Below, piece by piece: positions 55,610 to 64,000 of a DNA stretch of 64,000 nt. Below the pieces are notes generated by a model. That model searched no databases. It was not told the origin of the DNA and saw nothing but the letters and a program-made list of their open reading frames with translations. This DNA comes from Campylobacter coli LMG 9860 (GTDB lineage Bacteria > Campylobacterota > Campylobacteria > Campylobacterales > Campylobacteraceae): NCBI RefSeq assembly GCF_000254135.1, contig NZ_AINS01000003.1, forward strand, positions 19,780 to 83,779, written 5' to 3'. The stretch's first letter is position 1. Every line of letters starts with the position of its first letter. A program made the position numbers and the translations under genes.

Positions 55610-56164
55610 ATGCAAACTTATTTAGAGCTCCAAGAATTTTGTAAACTTGTGCATTTAAATGAAGATGTTGTAAAGGGAATGATGGCAAATGGTGCTTTAA
55701 ATTTCAAAGAAGAAGAGGGAAAAATTTATATCGAAGCAAACCAAGGAACTTTTAGCGTTGTTCCAAGTGCTTCTAACTCAAAGCCTGCTATGGTAAATTC
55801 TATGACTTTGGCAGGAGAAAGCTTTGTAGAAAAGACTATAGGAACAATTTTAAATTTGCATGAGAAGGTTTTAGATGCAAAGGATGAAACTCTTGATGCT
55901 TTAAAAAATGAAAATAAATTTTTAAAAGATGCACTTTATTCAATGCAAGAGCTTTATGATGAAGATAGAAAAACTATTGAAACTTTAAATCATGAATTAA
56001 AACACGCCCGAGAAGAAATAGAATTTTTAAAACGTAAATATAAGCTTATGTGGAGTAAGACGGCTGAAATTTTTGGGGCAAGAACTGAGCCTGATTTGGA
56101 AATGAAAAAAGATGAAAATTCTAGTACAGCAAATGAAAAATTAAATGAAAATAAAGAAGGTTAA
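55610..56164 (+). CDS. DUF3972-like coiled-coil protein, unknown function
   Basis: The protein has an N-terminal helix-turn-helix-like segment ([20 protein letters not shown]), a Ser/Ala-rich linker, then a coiled coil (about 80-145) rich in Glu, Lys and Leu, and a short acidic tail. The family is known in epsilonproteobacteria but has no assigned function that I know of. An ATG at 55604 lies only 1 nt after AAAAAAGG, so I use the ATG at 55610, which has proper spacing (184 residues). It sits between purE and glyQ in an uninterrupted chain. Confidence 0.75.
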   Translation: MQTYLELQEFCKLVHLNEDVVKGMMANGALNFKEEEGKIYIEANQGTFSVVPSASNSKPAMVNSMTLAGESFVEKTIGTILNLHEKVLDAKDETLDALKNENKFLKDALYSMQELYDEDRKTIETLNHELKHAREEIEFLKRKYKLMWSKTAEIFGARTEPDLEMKKDENSSTANEKLNENKEG

Positions 56165-56165
56165 A

Positions 56166-57029
56166 ATGACTTTTTCTCAGATGATATTAAATTTACAAGA
56201 GTTTTGGCAAAAACAAGGTTGTGCAATCATGCAGCCTTACGATATGCCAGCAGGAGCTGGAACTTTCCATCCAGCAACTTTTTTAAGAAGTCTAGGTAAA
56301 AAACCTTGGGCTACAGCTTATGTGGCTCCTTCTCGTCGTCCAACAGATGGAAGATATGGAGAAAATCCTAATCGTCTTGGGGCTTATTATCAATTTCAAG
56401 TCCTAATGAAGCCAAGTCCTGATAATATTCAAGAGCTTTATTTAAAAAGCCTTGAAAATTTAGGTTTTGATCTTAAAAGCCATGATGTGCGTTTTGTTGA
56501 AGACAATTGGGAGAGTCCAAGTCTTGGCGCTTGGGGTCTTGGTTGGGAAGTTTGGCTTGATGGTATGGAAGTAACTCAATTTACCTATTTTCAACAAGTT
56601 GGTGGAATCGCAGTAGATTTGGTAAGTGCTGAAATCACTTATGGGCTTGAAAGAATTGCTATGTATCTCCAAAATGTAGATAATGTTTATGATATTGTTT
56701 GGAGCGAATTTAATGGGGAAAAAATTAAATACGCAGATGTGCATAAGCGCAGCGAGTATGAATTTAGTAAATATAATTTTGAAATCAGCAATGTAGATTT
56801 TTTAAATCAGCAATTTGAAGATACTTATAAAGAATGTAAAAGTATTTTAGAACAGGGATTGGCTTTGCCTGCTTATGATTATTGTATGCTTGCAGCTCAT
56901 ACTTTTAACTTGCTTGATGCAAGGGGTGCTATTTCTGTTGCACAAAGACAAGATTATATGCTAAAAATTCGCGAGCTTTCGAAAACTTGTGCTGAAATTT
57001 ATAAGAAAAATTTAGATGAAACTGATTGA
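56166..57029 (+). CDS. glyQ: Glycyl-tRNA synthetase alpha subunit
   Basis: This 287-residue class II catalytic subunit charges tRNA-Gly with its beta partner GlyS, which is not in this window. Hallmarks are [63 protein letters not shown] and FTYFQQVGG. The open frame extends back to 56145, but GAAGG lies correctly before ATG 56166. It overlaps the NIF3-like gene by 14 bp. The subunit split (glyQ apart from glyS) is common in this group. Confidence 0.95.
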   Translation: MTFSQMILNLQEFWQKQGCAIMQPYDMPAGAGTFHPATFLRSLGKKPWATAYVAPSRRPTDGRYGENPNRLGAYYQFQVLMKPSPDNIQELYLKSLENLGFDLKSHDVRFVEDNWESPSLGAWGLGWEVWLDGMEVTQFTYFQQVGGIAVDLVSAEITYGLERIAMYLQNVDNVYDIVWSEFNGEKIKYADVHKRSEYEFSKYNFEISNVDFLNQQFEDTYKECKSILEQGLALPAYDYCMLAAHTFNLLDARGAISVAQRQDYMLKIRELSKTCAEIYKKNLDETD

Positions 57030-57741
57030 AATTTATAATTTTTTAGACAAGCTAAGCCCTTTTGAAACTCAAGAAATTTGGGATAATAGCGGTCTTTTAC
57101 TTGGGAATTTTAACGATGAAATTCATAATGTTTATCTAAGCCTTGATATAGATGAGCAGTTGATCCAAAATGCAGAAGAAAATTCCTTATTTATCACGCA
57201 TCATCCTTTAATTTTTAAAGGCTTGAAGGATTTGGCAAATTCAGCCTATCCTAGAGCTTTTGTTAAGGAAATGCTTAGAAAAAATCTTTCTTTAATTTCT
57301 ATGCATACTAATTTTGATATTAGCCATTTAAATACTTATTTTATAGAAGAAATTTTGGGATTTGAAATTTCTTCTAAAAATAAATTTTTAGCTTATATAG
57401 ATGTAGATATGAGTTTTGAAGAGCTTTGTATTATGGTTAAAAAGCGTTTAAATTTAGAAATTCTAAGAACAAGTTTTTGTGGAAAAGAATATTTGAAACG
57501 CTTAGCTGTTTGCACAGGGAGTGGGGGAGATTTGTTAAATGAAGTTAAGGCAGATTGCTATTTAAGTGGCGATTTTAAATACCATCAAGCCTTAGAAGCC
57601 ATAAGCAATCATCTAAATTTGATTGATTTAGGACATTTTGAGAGCGAACGCTATTTTGCTCAATGTTTAGCAAAACACTTGAAAAATTTGCCGCTAAAAG
57701 TTATAATAACAGTTTCAAAAAATCCATTTCAATATTTTTAA
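57016..57741 (+). CDS. NIF3-like dinuclear metal protein
   Basis: The 241-residue protein has the NIF3/DUF34 signatures [29 protein letters not shown] and SMHTNFD. The C-terminal [13 protein letters not shown] and DLGHFESER complete the metal site. These are histidine and acidic ligands of a dinuclear metal centre. The biochemical role is unsettled in all bacteria; roles in GTP cyclohydrolase-like chemistry have been proposed. It overlaps glyQ by 14 bp and is followed by the zinc-ribbon gene 9 bp later, a pairing common in many genomes. Confidence 0.88.
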   Translation: MKLIEIYNFLDKLSPFETQEIWDNSGLLLGNFNDEIHNVYLSLDIDEQLIQNAEENSLFITHHPLIFKGLKDLANSAYPRAFVKEMLRKNLSLISMHTNFDISHLNTYFIEEILGFEISSKNKFLAYIDVDMSFEELCIMVKKRLNLEILRTSFCGKEYLKRLAVCTGSGGDLLNEVKADCYLSGDFKYHQALEAISNHLNLIDLGHFESERYFAQCLAKHLKNLPLKVIITVSKNPFQYF

Positions 57742-57750
57742 GGAAAATAA

Positions 57751-58467
57751 ATGAATAAATATCTCGAACAATTAGTGCTTTTATCAAAAATAGATCAAGA
57801 AATTGACAGCTTTGAACCGAAGATGGAAAGTATTAGCAAGACTTTAAAAGATGCTGAAAATAAGATTGCTAAATTTAATGTTGAATTAAATAATTTAGAA
57901 AATGAAATTCAAGATGTAGAAAATCAAAAAGTTCAAAATAATGCTCATATTTCAGAGTTTTCAGCTAAAATCAAAGAGCTTTCTAAAAAGAGTGGAGCTG
58001 TTAAGACAGAAAAAGAAGCAAATGCTTTAAAAATCGAAGAAGATATCGCTAAAGAGCAGCTTGATGCGGCTAATGATGAGATTGTTCGTTTGGATAAAAT
58101 TTTAGAAAATAAAGAGCTTTTCAAAAAAGAACTTTTGGAAGAAAGAGCAAAAGAGGAGCAAAATTTAGATGAAATAAGAGTAAGCATTAGTTCTCAAATG
58201 GATGGCTTGGAGAAAGAAAGAATGAATGTTTATACTAAAAAGACTAAATTAGTTGCAGAGATGAATCAAAAAGTTTTAAGCTTTTATGAAAAGATTAGAA
58301 AATGGGCTAAAAATACAGCCGTAGTTCCCGTTAAAAAACAGGCTTGTTATGGCTGCTTTATGAAAATTTATGATAAAACTTATTTATCAGTGATTAAGGG
58401 TGAAGAGATTATAACTTGTCCTCATTGTGGAAGAATTTTATATAAAGAGCAAGAAGATCAAAATTGA
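57751..58467 (+). CDS. Coiled-coil protein with C4 zinc ribbon
   Basis: The 238-residue protein is mostly one long antiparallel coiled coil (about 5-190, rich in Lys, Glu, Asn). It ends with a C4 zinc ribbon, ACYGCFMKIYDKT...ITCPHCGRILY. The family (zf-RING_7, often next to NIF3) is linked to RNA or ribosome-related and division-related roles in different bacteria. No direct function can be assigned here. It overlaps waaA by 4 bp. Confidence 0.85.
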   Translation: MNKYLEQLVLLSKIDQEIDSFEPKMESISKTLKDAENKIAKFNVELNNLENEIQDVENQKVQNNAHISEFSAKIKELSKKSGAVKTEKEANALKIEEDIAKEQLDAANDEIVRLDKILENKELFKKELLEERAKEEQNLDEIRVSISSQMDGLEKERMNVYTKKTKLVAEMNQKVLSFYEKIRKWAKNTAVVPVKKQACYGCFMKIYDKTYLSVIKGEEIITCPHCGRILYKEQEDQN

Positions 58468-59621
58468 TTTTTCTTTATTATATTTTAGTGTGGATAGCTT
58501 TTTTACTCTGCGCTATCCCACTTTTTTTACTTTCTTTATTTAAGCCAAAATATAAATATAGCTTAAAGGCTAGATTTTTTCTCTTTCGTAATATATCTCA
58601 AAAAAGATCGGATGTGCATTTTCATGTTTGCTCATATGGAGAAGCAAGAAGTGTCAAAGAGCTTGTTTTAAGATTTGATTCAAGAATTACGACTATTACA
58701 CAGACGGGTTATGATTATGCTAAAGAAATTTGCAATAAGGTAAATTATCTTGCTTTTGAAAATTGGATTCCATTTTGGCTCAAACCTAGCAAGGTATTAG
58801 TGATTTTTGAAGCCGAGTATTGGTTAATGCTCGTTTTTATAGCAAAGCTTCAAAAAAGTAAGGTTATTTTGCTAAATGCTAGAATTTCAGATAATTCATA
58901 TGCAAGCTATAAAAAATTTAGATTTTTTTATAAGAAAATTTTTTGTTATATAGATGAAGTTTTTGCACAAAGTGAGGTGGATAAAATAAGATTAGAAGAT
59001 TTGGGTGCTAAAAATGTTAAAATTTTTTCAAATATTAAATCCAAATTGCAAATATTTCCTACACAAAAATACCTTAAACCTAAGCAAAAATTGATTATTT
59101 TTGCAAGCACTCATAAGGGTGAAGAAGAACTTTTACTCAAGCATTATAAAATGGATAAACAAGAGAAATTAATCATCGCTCCAAGGCATCCTGAGCGTTT
59201 TTTAGAAGTGGAACAATTATTGCACGATAAAGGTTTAAAATTTGATAAATTTAGTTTATTGCAAAATGAAGATAAAAAATTTAATCAAGATATTTTATTA
59301 TTAGATTGTTTGGGTGAGCTTGTAAATTTTTACGCCATTTCAGATGTAGTTGTACTGGGAGGTTCTTTTTTTGAGGGGATAGGAGGACATAATCCCATAG
59401 AGGTGGCTCATTTTAATAATGTATTGATAAGTGGGATTTATATACATAATCAAAAAAGTTTATTTCAAGAAGTGGATAATGTCTATTTTTGTGAAGACTT
59501 AAAAGAACTTGATGGTATAATTCATAATTACAATTTAAAAGCAAAAATAGCACAAAATAATGATTTATCAACCATAATACAAGCTATACAGGAAGGTATT
59601 GATGCAAGAAAAAGCATATAA
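58464..59621 (+). CDS. waaA: 3-deoxy-D-manno-octulosonic acid transferase
   Basis: This 385-residue GT30 enzyme attaches Kdo to lipid A on the inner face of the cytoplasmic membrane. It has an N-terminal membrane anchor (about 2-24), then the Kdo-transferase part with HFHVCSYGEARSVKEL (catalytic Glu region), NARISDNS and LDCLGEL. The sugar-nucleotide region ends VLGGSFFEGIGGHNPIE. It starts with TTG at 58464, overlapping the previous stop, and no better start is seen. E. coli WaaA is 425 residues, so it is a little shorter. Confidence 0.92.
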   Translation: MIFLYYILVWIAFLLCAIPLFLLSLFKPKYKYSLKARFFLFRNISQKRSDVHFHVCSYGEARSVKELVLRFDSRITTITQTGYDYAKEICNKVNYLAFENWIPFWLKPSKVLVIFEAEYWLMLVFIAKLQKSKVILLNARISDNSYASYKKFRFFYKKIFCYIDEVFAQSEVDKIRLEDLGAKNVKIFSNIKSKLQIFPTQKYLKPKQKLIIFASTHKGEEELLLKHYKMDKQEKLIIAPRHPERFLEVEQLLHDKGLKFDKFSLLQNEDKKFNQDILLLDCLGELVNFYAISDVVVLGGSFFEGIGGHNPIEVAHFNNVLISGIYIHNQKSLFQEVDNVYFCEDLKELDGIIHNYNLKAKIAQNNDLSTIIQAIQEGIDARKSI

Positions 59622-60354
59622 ACTTTTAGCTTTGCAAGAAAATATTTCAAACCGCGAAGCAAAAGATTTGATAGATAAGGGTTGCGTTTTTTCTCATGGT
59701 AAAAAGGTAGTTGTAGCAAGAGCTTTGATGAGTGATAAGACGAAATTTAGCATTGTAAAAACTAGCAAGCCTAAAGTAATTTTTGAAGATGAAAATATCA
59801 TAGCCATAAATAAACCCTATGCTTATATCAGTGAAGAACTTGAAAAAAAATTCAATGCAAAGTTACTTAACCGTCTTGATAAAGAAACTAGTGGTGTTAT
59901 ACTGCTTTGTAAAAATGAAGATTTTCGAAAAATATGCATTGAAGAGTTTAAAAAACAAAGAGTTTATAAAAGCTATATAGCTGTTTTGGATGGAATTTTA
60001 GCAGAAGAAATTGAGATTGATGAGCCTATATTAACCATAAAAACTAAGAATGGAGCTTTGAGCAAAATTTCTAAAGAGGGTTTAAGCGCGGTCAGTATTT
60101 TTACTCCTATTATGATGCAAGCTAAAAAAACTTTGGCTAAAATTATCATTAAAACAGGCAGAACCCATCAAATAAGAGTGCATGCTAAATTTATCAAGCA
60201 TGGAATTATAGGAGATGAAAAATATGCTAAAATTTCAAGTGATAGGATGTATTTGCATAGTCATGAAATTCGAATTTTAAATTATCAATTTAAGGCAGAA
60301 TTAGATTCTAGCTTTTCAAAGCTTGGTTTTGAGATAAAAAATTTAGATTTTTAA
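59602..60354 (+). CDS. RluA-family 23S rRNA pseudouridine synthase
   Basis: The protein has an N-terminal S4-like segment (about 10-50) and the RluA catalytic domain with RLDKETSG (catalytic D93), VYKSYIAVLDG and KTGRTHQIRVHAKFI. Target uridine cannot be told from sequence; RluC or RluD type positions are likely. I start at ATG 59602, which has GGAAGG 5 nt upstream, rather than the adjacent TTG at 59599. It overlaps the end of waaA by 20 bp. The group ends at a new promoter for ffh. Confidence 0.88.
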   Translation: MQEKAYKLLALQENISNREAKDLIDKGCVFSHGKKVVVARALMSDKTKFSIVKTSKPKVIFEDENIIAINKPYAYISEELEKKFNAKLLNRLDKETSGVILLCKNEDFRKICIEEFKKQRVYKSYIAVLDGILAEEIEIDEPILTIKTKNGALSKISKEGLSAVSIFTPIMMQAKKTLAKIIIKTGRTHQIRVHAKFIKHGIIGDEKYAKISSDRMYLHSHEIRILNYQFKAELDSSFSKLGFEIKNLDF

Positions 60355-60376
60355 AGCCATTTAAGAAAAGATTTTG

Positions 60377-60382
60377 TATAAT
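60377..60382 (+). promoter_or_regulatory. -10 box of ffh
   Basis: AAGATTTTGTATAAT is a perfect TATAAT with extended upstream TTTTG, 39 bp before the ffh GTG. Confidence 0.65.
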
Positions 60383-60421
60383 ACTCAACTTAAAATTTAA
60401 AAATAATAGAAAGGTAATAAA

Positions 60422-61759
60422 GTGTTTGAATTAGTCAGCGAATCTTTTAAATCAGCGATTAATAAACTTCGTTTTGTTGATGATGAAAAAGCGCTTAAAA
60501 ATGCTTTAGATACCTTAAAAAAAGCCTTACTAAAAGCAGATGTACACCATAAAGTGGTTAAAGATTTGCTTTTGCTTATTGAAGAAGATGTTAAAAAAAA
60601 TGGCATAGGACAAAAGCAATTTTTAGAAGCTATTAAAACCAATTTAGAAAATATTTTGAATGCTGATGGAAAAAATCAAGGTTTTGTTTTTGCTACTAAG
60701 CCTCCAACTGTTGTTTTAATGGTGGGTCTACAAGGTGGAGGTAAAACCACAAGTACGGTTAAGCTTGCCAACTATCTAAAACTTCGCAATAAAAAAGTTT
60801 TAATAGCTGCTTGTGATTTACAGCGTTTGGCTGCAGTAGAGCAACTTAAACAGCTTTGTGAAGCTAATGAGTTAGATCTTTTTTATATCGAAAATGAAAA
60901 AGATCCGATTAAAGTGGCACAACAAGCTTTAGAAAAAGCAAAAAATTCTATGGCAGATGTATTGCTAGTCGATACTGCAGGAAGATTGGCTATTGATGAG
61001 GCTTTAATGAATGAATTAAAAGCGGTAAAAAATGTTTTAAATCCAGATGAAATTTTCTATGTCGCTGATGCTATGAGTGGACAAGATGGTGTTAAAACAG
61101 CCTCAAGTTTCAATGAGCTTTTGGGTATTACAGGAGTTATTTTATCTAAATTTGATGCAGATACCAAAGGGGGTATAGCTTTAGGTATTACGAAGCAAAT
61201 TGGAATCCCTTTAAGATTTGTAGGCGTGGGTGAAAAGATAGCGGATTTAGAAATTTTTATTCCTGAAAGAATAGTTAATCGTATAATGGGTGAAGGCGAT
61301 TTGGCAACTTTAGCTGAAAAAACTGCGGCCATTATCGATGAAAAAGAGGCTAAGAAATTAAATCAAAAAATCAAAAAAGGCGAGTTTAATTTCAATGATT
61401 TTTTAACTCAAATGGAAAGTGTTAAAAAATTGGGTAGTATGAAGTCTATTATAGGAATGATACCTGGACTTTCTAATGTTGCTTCAAGTGTAAAAGATCT
61501 TGATTTGGATAATTCTAAAGAAATTATACATATTAAAGCCATGATTTCATCTATGACGCCAAAAGAAAGAGAAAATCCAGATTTACTTAATAATGCTAGA
61601 AAGCGTCGTATAGCAGAAGGCGCTGGATTGTCTCAAGTTGAAGTTAATCGCTTTTTAAAACAATTTGCAAATGCTGCTAAACTTGCTAAGAGATTTTCAG
61701 GAAAAAAGGGTATGGATAGTTTAATGCAAATGATGAATCAAGCTAGAAGACAATTTTAG
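60422..61759 (+). CDS. ffh: Signal recognition particle protein
   Basis: This 445-residue GTPase binds 4.5S RNA and signal sequences and targets membrane proteins to FtsY. The N domain (about 1-85) is followed by the G domain with P-loop GLQGGGKTT at 102-110, LVDTAGRLAIDE and TKFDADTKGG-like SKFDADTKGG. A Met-rich M domain ends in SLMQMMNQARRQF. The start is GTG with AAAGGT upstream, and the frame gives the usual Ffh length. Confidence 0.96.
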   Translation: MFELVSESFKSAINKLRFVDDEKALKNALDTLKKALLKADVHHKVVKDLLLLIEEDVKKNGIGQKQFLEAIKTNLENILNADGKNQGFVFATKPPTVVLMVGLQGGGKTTSTVKLANYLKLRNKKVLIAACDLQRLAAVEQLKQLCEANELDLFYIENEKDPIKVAQQALEKAKNSMADVLLVDTAGRLAIDEALMNELKAVKNVLNPDEIFYVADAMSGQDGVKTASSFNELLGITGVILSKFDADTKGGIALGITKQIGIPLRFVGVGEKIADLEIFIPERIVNRIMGEGDLATLAEKTAAIIDEKEAKKLNQKIKKGEFNFNDFLTQMESVKKLGSMKSIIGMIPGLSNVASSVKDLDLDNSKEIIHIKAMISSMTPKERENPDLLNNARKRRIAEGAGLSQVEVNRFLKQFANAAKLAKRFSGKKGMDSLMQMMNQARRQF

Positions 61760-61826
61760 ATTTTTTATCTATAAATACTTTTAATAGTATCTATAGTTAA
61801 AAAATTTTTATTTTTAAGGAGTGTAT

Positions 61827-62054
61827 ATGACAGTAATTAGACTTACAAGAATGGGAAGAACTAAAAGACCATTTTATCGTATAGTAGTAACAGATAGTAG
61901 AAAACGTCGTGATGGCGGATGGATAGAAAGCATTGGATATTATAATCCTATGGTTGAGCCTGAAGTGGTAAAATTTGACTCTGAGCGTCTAGCTTATTGG
62001 AAAAGCGTTGGTGCAAAACTTAGTGATAAAGTAGCTTCTATTACTAGTAAATAA
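61827..62054 (+). CDS. rpsP: 30S ribosomal protein S16
   Basis: This 75-residue protein starts [21 protein letters not shown] and contains the S16 core [13 protein letters not shown]. The open frame begins at GTG 61821, but AAGGAG at 61815-61820 is correctly spaced only for ATG 61827. It leads a five-gene translation operon (rpsP-khpA-rimM-trmD-rplS) similar to that of many bacteria. A 67-bp gap after ffh may carry a separate promoter. Confidence 0.96.
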   Translation: MTVIRLTRMGRTKRPFYRIVVTDSRKRRDGGWIESIGYYNPMVEPEVVKFDSERLAYWKSVGAKLSDKVASITSK

Positions 62055-62059
62055 ATTTC

Positions 62060-62302
62060 ATGGTAGAAAATTTTTTAAGAGAATACGCTAAACTCATAGC
62101 AGATTATCCGGATAAAATTGCAACAGAAAAAATAAAGCTTGATGAAAATTTTGCTGAAATCATACTTTATGCTGATAAAATTGATACCGGTAAGCTTATC
62201 GGCAAAAATGGAAAAATGATCAATGCAATAAAAACAGTTGTCTCAGCTTGTAAAAGCAAAGATTCAATGAGTTATCGTGTAACGGTTAAAGCACTTGAGT
62301 GA
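62060..62302 (+). CDS. khpA: KH-domain RNA-binding protein KhpA
   Basis: The 80-residue protein is a single KH domain with the [17 protein letters not shown] loop. KhpA binds RNA, often with KhpB, and affects cell size and gene regulation in Gram-positives; the role in Campylobacter is inferred. It follows rpsP by 5 bp and overlaps rimM by 8 bp. The ribosome site is weak, so translation probably depends on coupling. Confidence 0.9.
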   Translation: MVENFLREYAKLIADYPDKIATEKIKLDENFAEIILYADKIDTGKLIGKNGKMINAIKTVVSACKSKDSMSYRVTVKALE

Positions 62303-62834
62303 AAGAAATTTTATTCAAGTTGCCAAACTTGGAAAAACTGTTGGACTTAAAGGGTATTTAAAACTTTACAACCTAAGTGACTTTATCCAGCAATTTAAAA
62401 AAGGAGCTTCTTTTTTCACTGAAAATGGCAAAAGTCAGTTGAAAATTAAACACTACAATTTAGCTAACTCTTCTGTTTTGTTTGAAGGTTATGAGAATGT
62501 TGAAGCTGCAAAACAGCTTATTAATCTAATTCTTTATCAAAGTATTGAAGCTACAAGACAAACTTGCATATTGAAAAAGGATGAATTTTTTTATTTTGAT
62601 ATTTTAAAATGCGAAGTATTCGATGATGAGCGAAGGTTGGGGAAAGTGGTGGATATTCTTGAAGTAGGAGATTCTTATTTATTTGAAATTCAAAGCGATC
62701 AAGAGTTAATTGATAAAGCTTATGCTAAAACTTTTTTTATTCCCTATATTGATAAATATGTCAATAAAATTGATATAGAAAAATATTCTATTTTTTGCAC
62801 CAAAGATGCTTTTTTAATCTTAGAAAATTCATGA
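62295..62834 (+). CDS. rimM: Ribosome maturation factor RimM
   Basis: This 179-residue protein has the RimM N-terminal barrel ([22 protein letters not shown]) and the PRC-barrel domain ([36 protein letters not shown]). It binds S19 and helps assemble the 30S head. The start is TTG at 62295, overlapping khpA; the nearby GTG is in another frame. It overlaps trmD by 4 bp (ATGA). Confidence 0.92.
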   Translation: MSERNFIQVAKLGKTVGLKGYLKLYNLSDFIQQFKKGASFFTENGKSQLKIKHYNLANSSVLFEGYENVEAAKQLINLILYQSIEATRQTCILKKDEFFYFDILKCEVFDDERRLGKVVDILEVGDSYLFEIQSDQELIDKAYAKTFFIPYIDKYVNKIDIEKYSIFCTKDAFLILENS

Positions 62835-63535
62835 AGTTTAGTTTTGTTTCTTTATTTCCCAATTTGCTTGAATTTTATTTTAAAGATTCTATTCTTGCCC
62901 GAGCAATTCAAAAAGAGCTTTTTCAACTCGACTTTTTAAACCCAAGAGATTTTACAGATAATATTTATCATAAAGTAGATGATTATAAAATTGGCGGTGG
63001 AGCTGGTTTGTTAATGCAAATTAAACCTCTTTATAACACTTTAAAATTTATCAAAGATAGTGAAAAAGATCCTTATTTTATTTTTCTAAATCCAAGTGGA
63101 AAAACTTTCAATCAAAAAGATGCAAAAAGATTAAGCAAGAAAGAAAATATTGTTTTTGTTTGTGGGAGATATGAAGGCATTGATGAAAGAGTAATAGAAA
63201 TTTTTGCTAATGAAGTGTTTAGCATAGGAGATTTTATTTTAACGGGCGGAGAACTTCCAGCGCTTACTCTTTGTGATGCTATTGCAAGAAATATCAATGG
63301 AGTTTTGGGTAATGCTTGCAGCCTGGAAGAGGAAAGTTTCGAAAATGATTTATTAGAAGCTCCTTCATTTGCAAAACCTTTTATTTTTGAACAAAATTTT
63401 AAGAAATTTTATACTCCTTCAGAGTTTTTAAAGGGTAATCACGCTAAAATTGCGACTTTAAAAACTACTTTAGCGTCTTGCAAAACGAAATTTTTTCGTC
63501 CAGATTTATTTTTAGAGCATGAACGCAAAAAATAA
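62831..63535 (+). CDS. trmD: tRNA (guanine-37-N1)-methyltransferase
   Basis: This SPOUT enzyme methylates G37 of tRNA. The start [20 protein letters not shown] matches the family, so I use ATG 62831, overlapping the rimM stop, and not the open frame's earlier 62795 (234 residues). The SAM knot is [14 protein letters not shown]...[14 protein letters not shown], and the segment [16 protein letters not shown] binds tRNA. The frame ends 10 bp before rplS. Confidence 0.95.
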   Translation: MKFSFVSLFPNLLEFYFKDSILARAIQKELFQLDFLNPRDFTDNIYHKVDDYKIGGGAGLLMQIKPLYNTLKFIKDSEKDPYFIFLNPSGKTFNQKDAKRLSKKENIVFVCGRYEGIDERVIEIFANEVFSIGDFILTGGELPALTLCDAIARNINGVLGNACSLEEESFENDLLEAPSFAKPFIFEQNFKKFYTPSEFLKGNHAKIATLKTTLASCKTKFFRPDLFLEHERKK

Positions 63536-63545
63536 GGAATTTTTT

Positions 63546-63902
63546 ATGAAAAATAAATACATAGAACAATTTGAAGCAAAACAAATTGAGGGAAAAAATG
63601 TTCCAGAATTTCGTGCTGGCGATACTTTAAGACTTGCAATTCGCATCAAAGAGGGCGATAAAACTAGAATTCAAAATTTTGAAGGAATTTGTATAGCTAG
63701 AAGAGGTAATGGTGTAGATGAAACCTTTATCGTTCGCAAAATGGGTGCTAATAATGTTGGCGTAGAAAGAATTTTTCCAATTTATAGCGAAAGTTTAGAG
63801 AGTATTACTGTTGTAAGAAAAGGTCGTGTTCGTCGTGCTAGATTGTTCTATCTTAGAGATAGACGCGGTAAAGCAGCACGTATTAAAGAACTTAAAAAAT
63901 AA
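63546..63902 (+). CDS. rplS: 50S ribosomal protein L19
   Basis: This 118-residue protein starts [20 protein letters not shown] and carries [41 protein letters not shown] and GVERIFP. It lies at the 30S-50S interface. AAGGAA lies 6-7 nt before ATG 63546; the longer open frame from 63519 overlaps trmD and lacks a site. It is the last gene of the rpsP operon and ends at a strong hairpin. Confidence 0.96.
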   Translation: MKNKYIEQFEAKQIEGKNVPEFRAGDTLRLAIRIKEGDKTRIQNFEGICIARRGNGVDETFIVRKMGANNVGVERIFPIYSESLESITVVRKGRVRRARLFYLRDRRGKAARIKELKK

Positions 63903-63930
63903 TCTGCAAAATTATTATTTTGCAGATTTA
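63901..63930 (+). terminator. Terminator of the rpsP-rplS operon
   Basis: AATCTGCAAAAT and ATTTTGCAGATT form a perfect 12-bp stem around a 4-nt loop. It starts in the rplS stop codon, and T-rich sequence follows. Confidence 0.8.
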
Positions 63931-64000
63931 GCATCTTTCTGTTTTTTAAATAAATATATTTTAACTAATTTATAAAATTTATTATTTAGTTATTATTGTT

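Noticed and set aside
1..64000. CRISPR arrays, IS elements, prophage or tRNA genes
   Set aside because: No regularly spaced repeats, terminal inverted repeats with transposase, integrase genes or tRNA cloverleaf sequences were seen; gaps are too short for most of them.

Overview
The window is AT-rich (roughly 30% G+C by eye), very densely coded, and reads as a chromosomal segment of a Campylobacter close to C. jejuni. The evidence is gene content and order (nadK-recN-cbrR-tatD, flgG2-flgG-glnA-cheZ, ffh-rpsP-khpA-rimM-trmD-rplS), T-rich extended -10 promoters, sigma-54 flagellar promoters, and a phase-variable poly-G tract. No tRNA, rRNA, IS element or CRISPR array was seen.

Layout. 1-2544 (minus): ppa (cut by the window edge), adk, aspS. 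2637-5020 (plus): nadK, recN. 5108-13431 (plus): one long chain, cbrR, tatD, mltD, rlpA, kdsC, lptC, lptA, engB, an MreD-like membrane protein and penicillin-binding protein 2. It mixes envelope building (Kdo synthesis, LPS export, peptidoglycan) with regulation. 13464-21364 (minus): a prolidase-like aminopeptidase, a GspL/GspM-like pair, era, hslU, hslV, rplI, argG. 21504-25736 (plus): S4-domain protein, tsaE, lptB, rpoN, dcuB. 25771-27744 (minus): uvrB. 27898-30641 (plus): two small proteins, a pseudopilin, priA.

30625-37997 (minus) is the accessory island. It encodes all four enzymes of the O-methyl phosphoramidate (MeOPN) donor pathway: an L-glutamine kinase, a CTP:phosphoglutamine cytidylyltransferase, a gamma-glutamyl-CDP-amidate hydrolase and a CDP-phosphoramidate kinase. 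It also encodes two SAM methyltransferases and a DUF2972/CipA-like putative transferase. In C. jejuni these enzymes are known from the capsule locus (Cj1415c-Cj1422c); here the set sits between priA and ispG, with no capsule genes around it. One methyltransferase is frameshifted at a G8 tract and would be restored by one more G, so it appears to be a phase-variable gene caught OFF. This is the most unusual part of the window.

38124-64000 returns to core genes: ispG; flgH (sigma-54 promoter); pta-ackA; an FtsL-like protein with rsmH; a PpiD-like protein, ftsA, ftsZ; flgG2-flgG (same sigma-54 box as flgH); glnA; cheZ; a U32 protein, purE, a DUF3972-like protein, glyQ, a NIF3-like protein, a zinc-ribbon protein, waaA and an RluA-type pseudouridine synthase; then ffh and the rpsP-khpA-rimM-trmD-rplS translation operon, closed by a strong terminator.

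Several starts were moved inward from the longest open frame because a Shine-Dalgarno sequence sits correctly only before the inner codon (recN, rpoN, flgG2, the DUF3972 gene, glyQ, the pseudouridine synthase, rpsP, trmD, rplS). Locus names such as Cj1418 are recalled from the C. jejuni NCTC 11168 literature and were not looked up.
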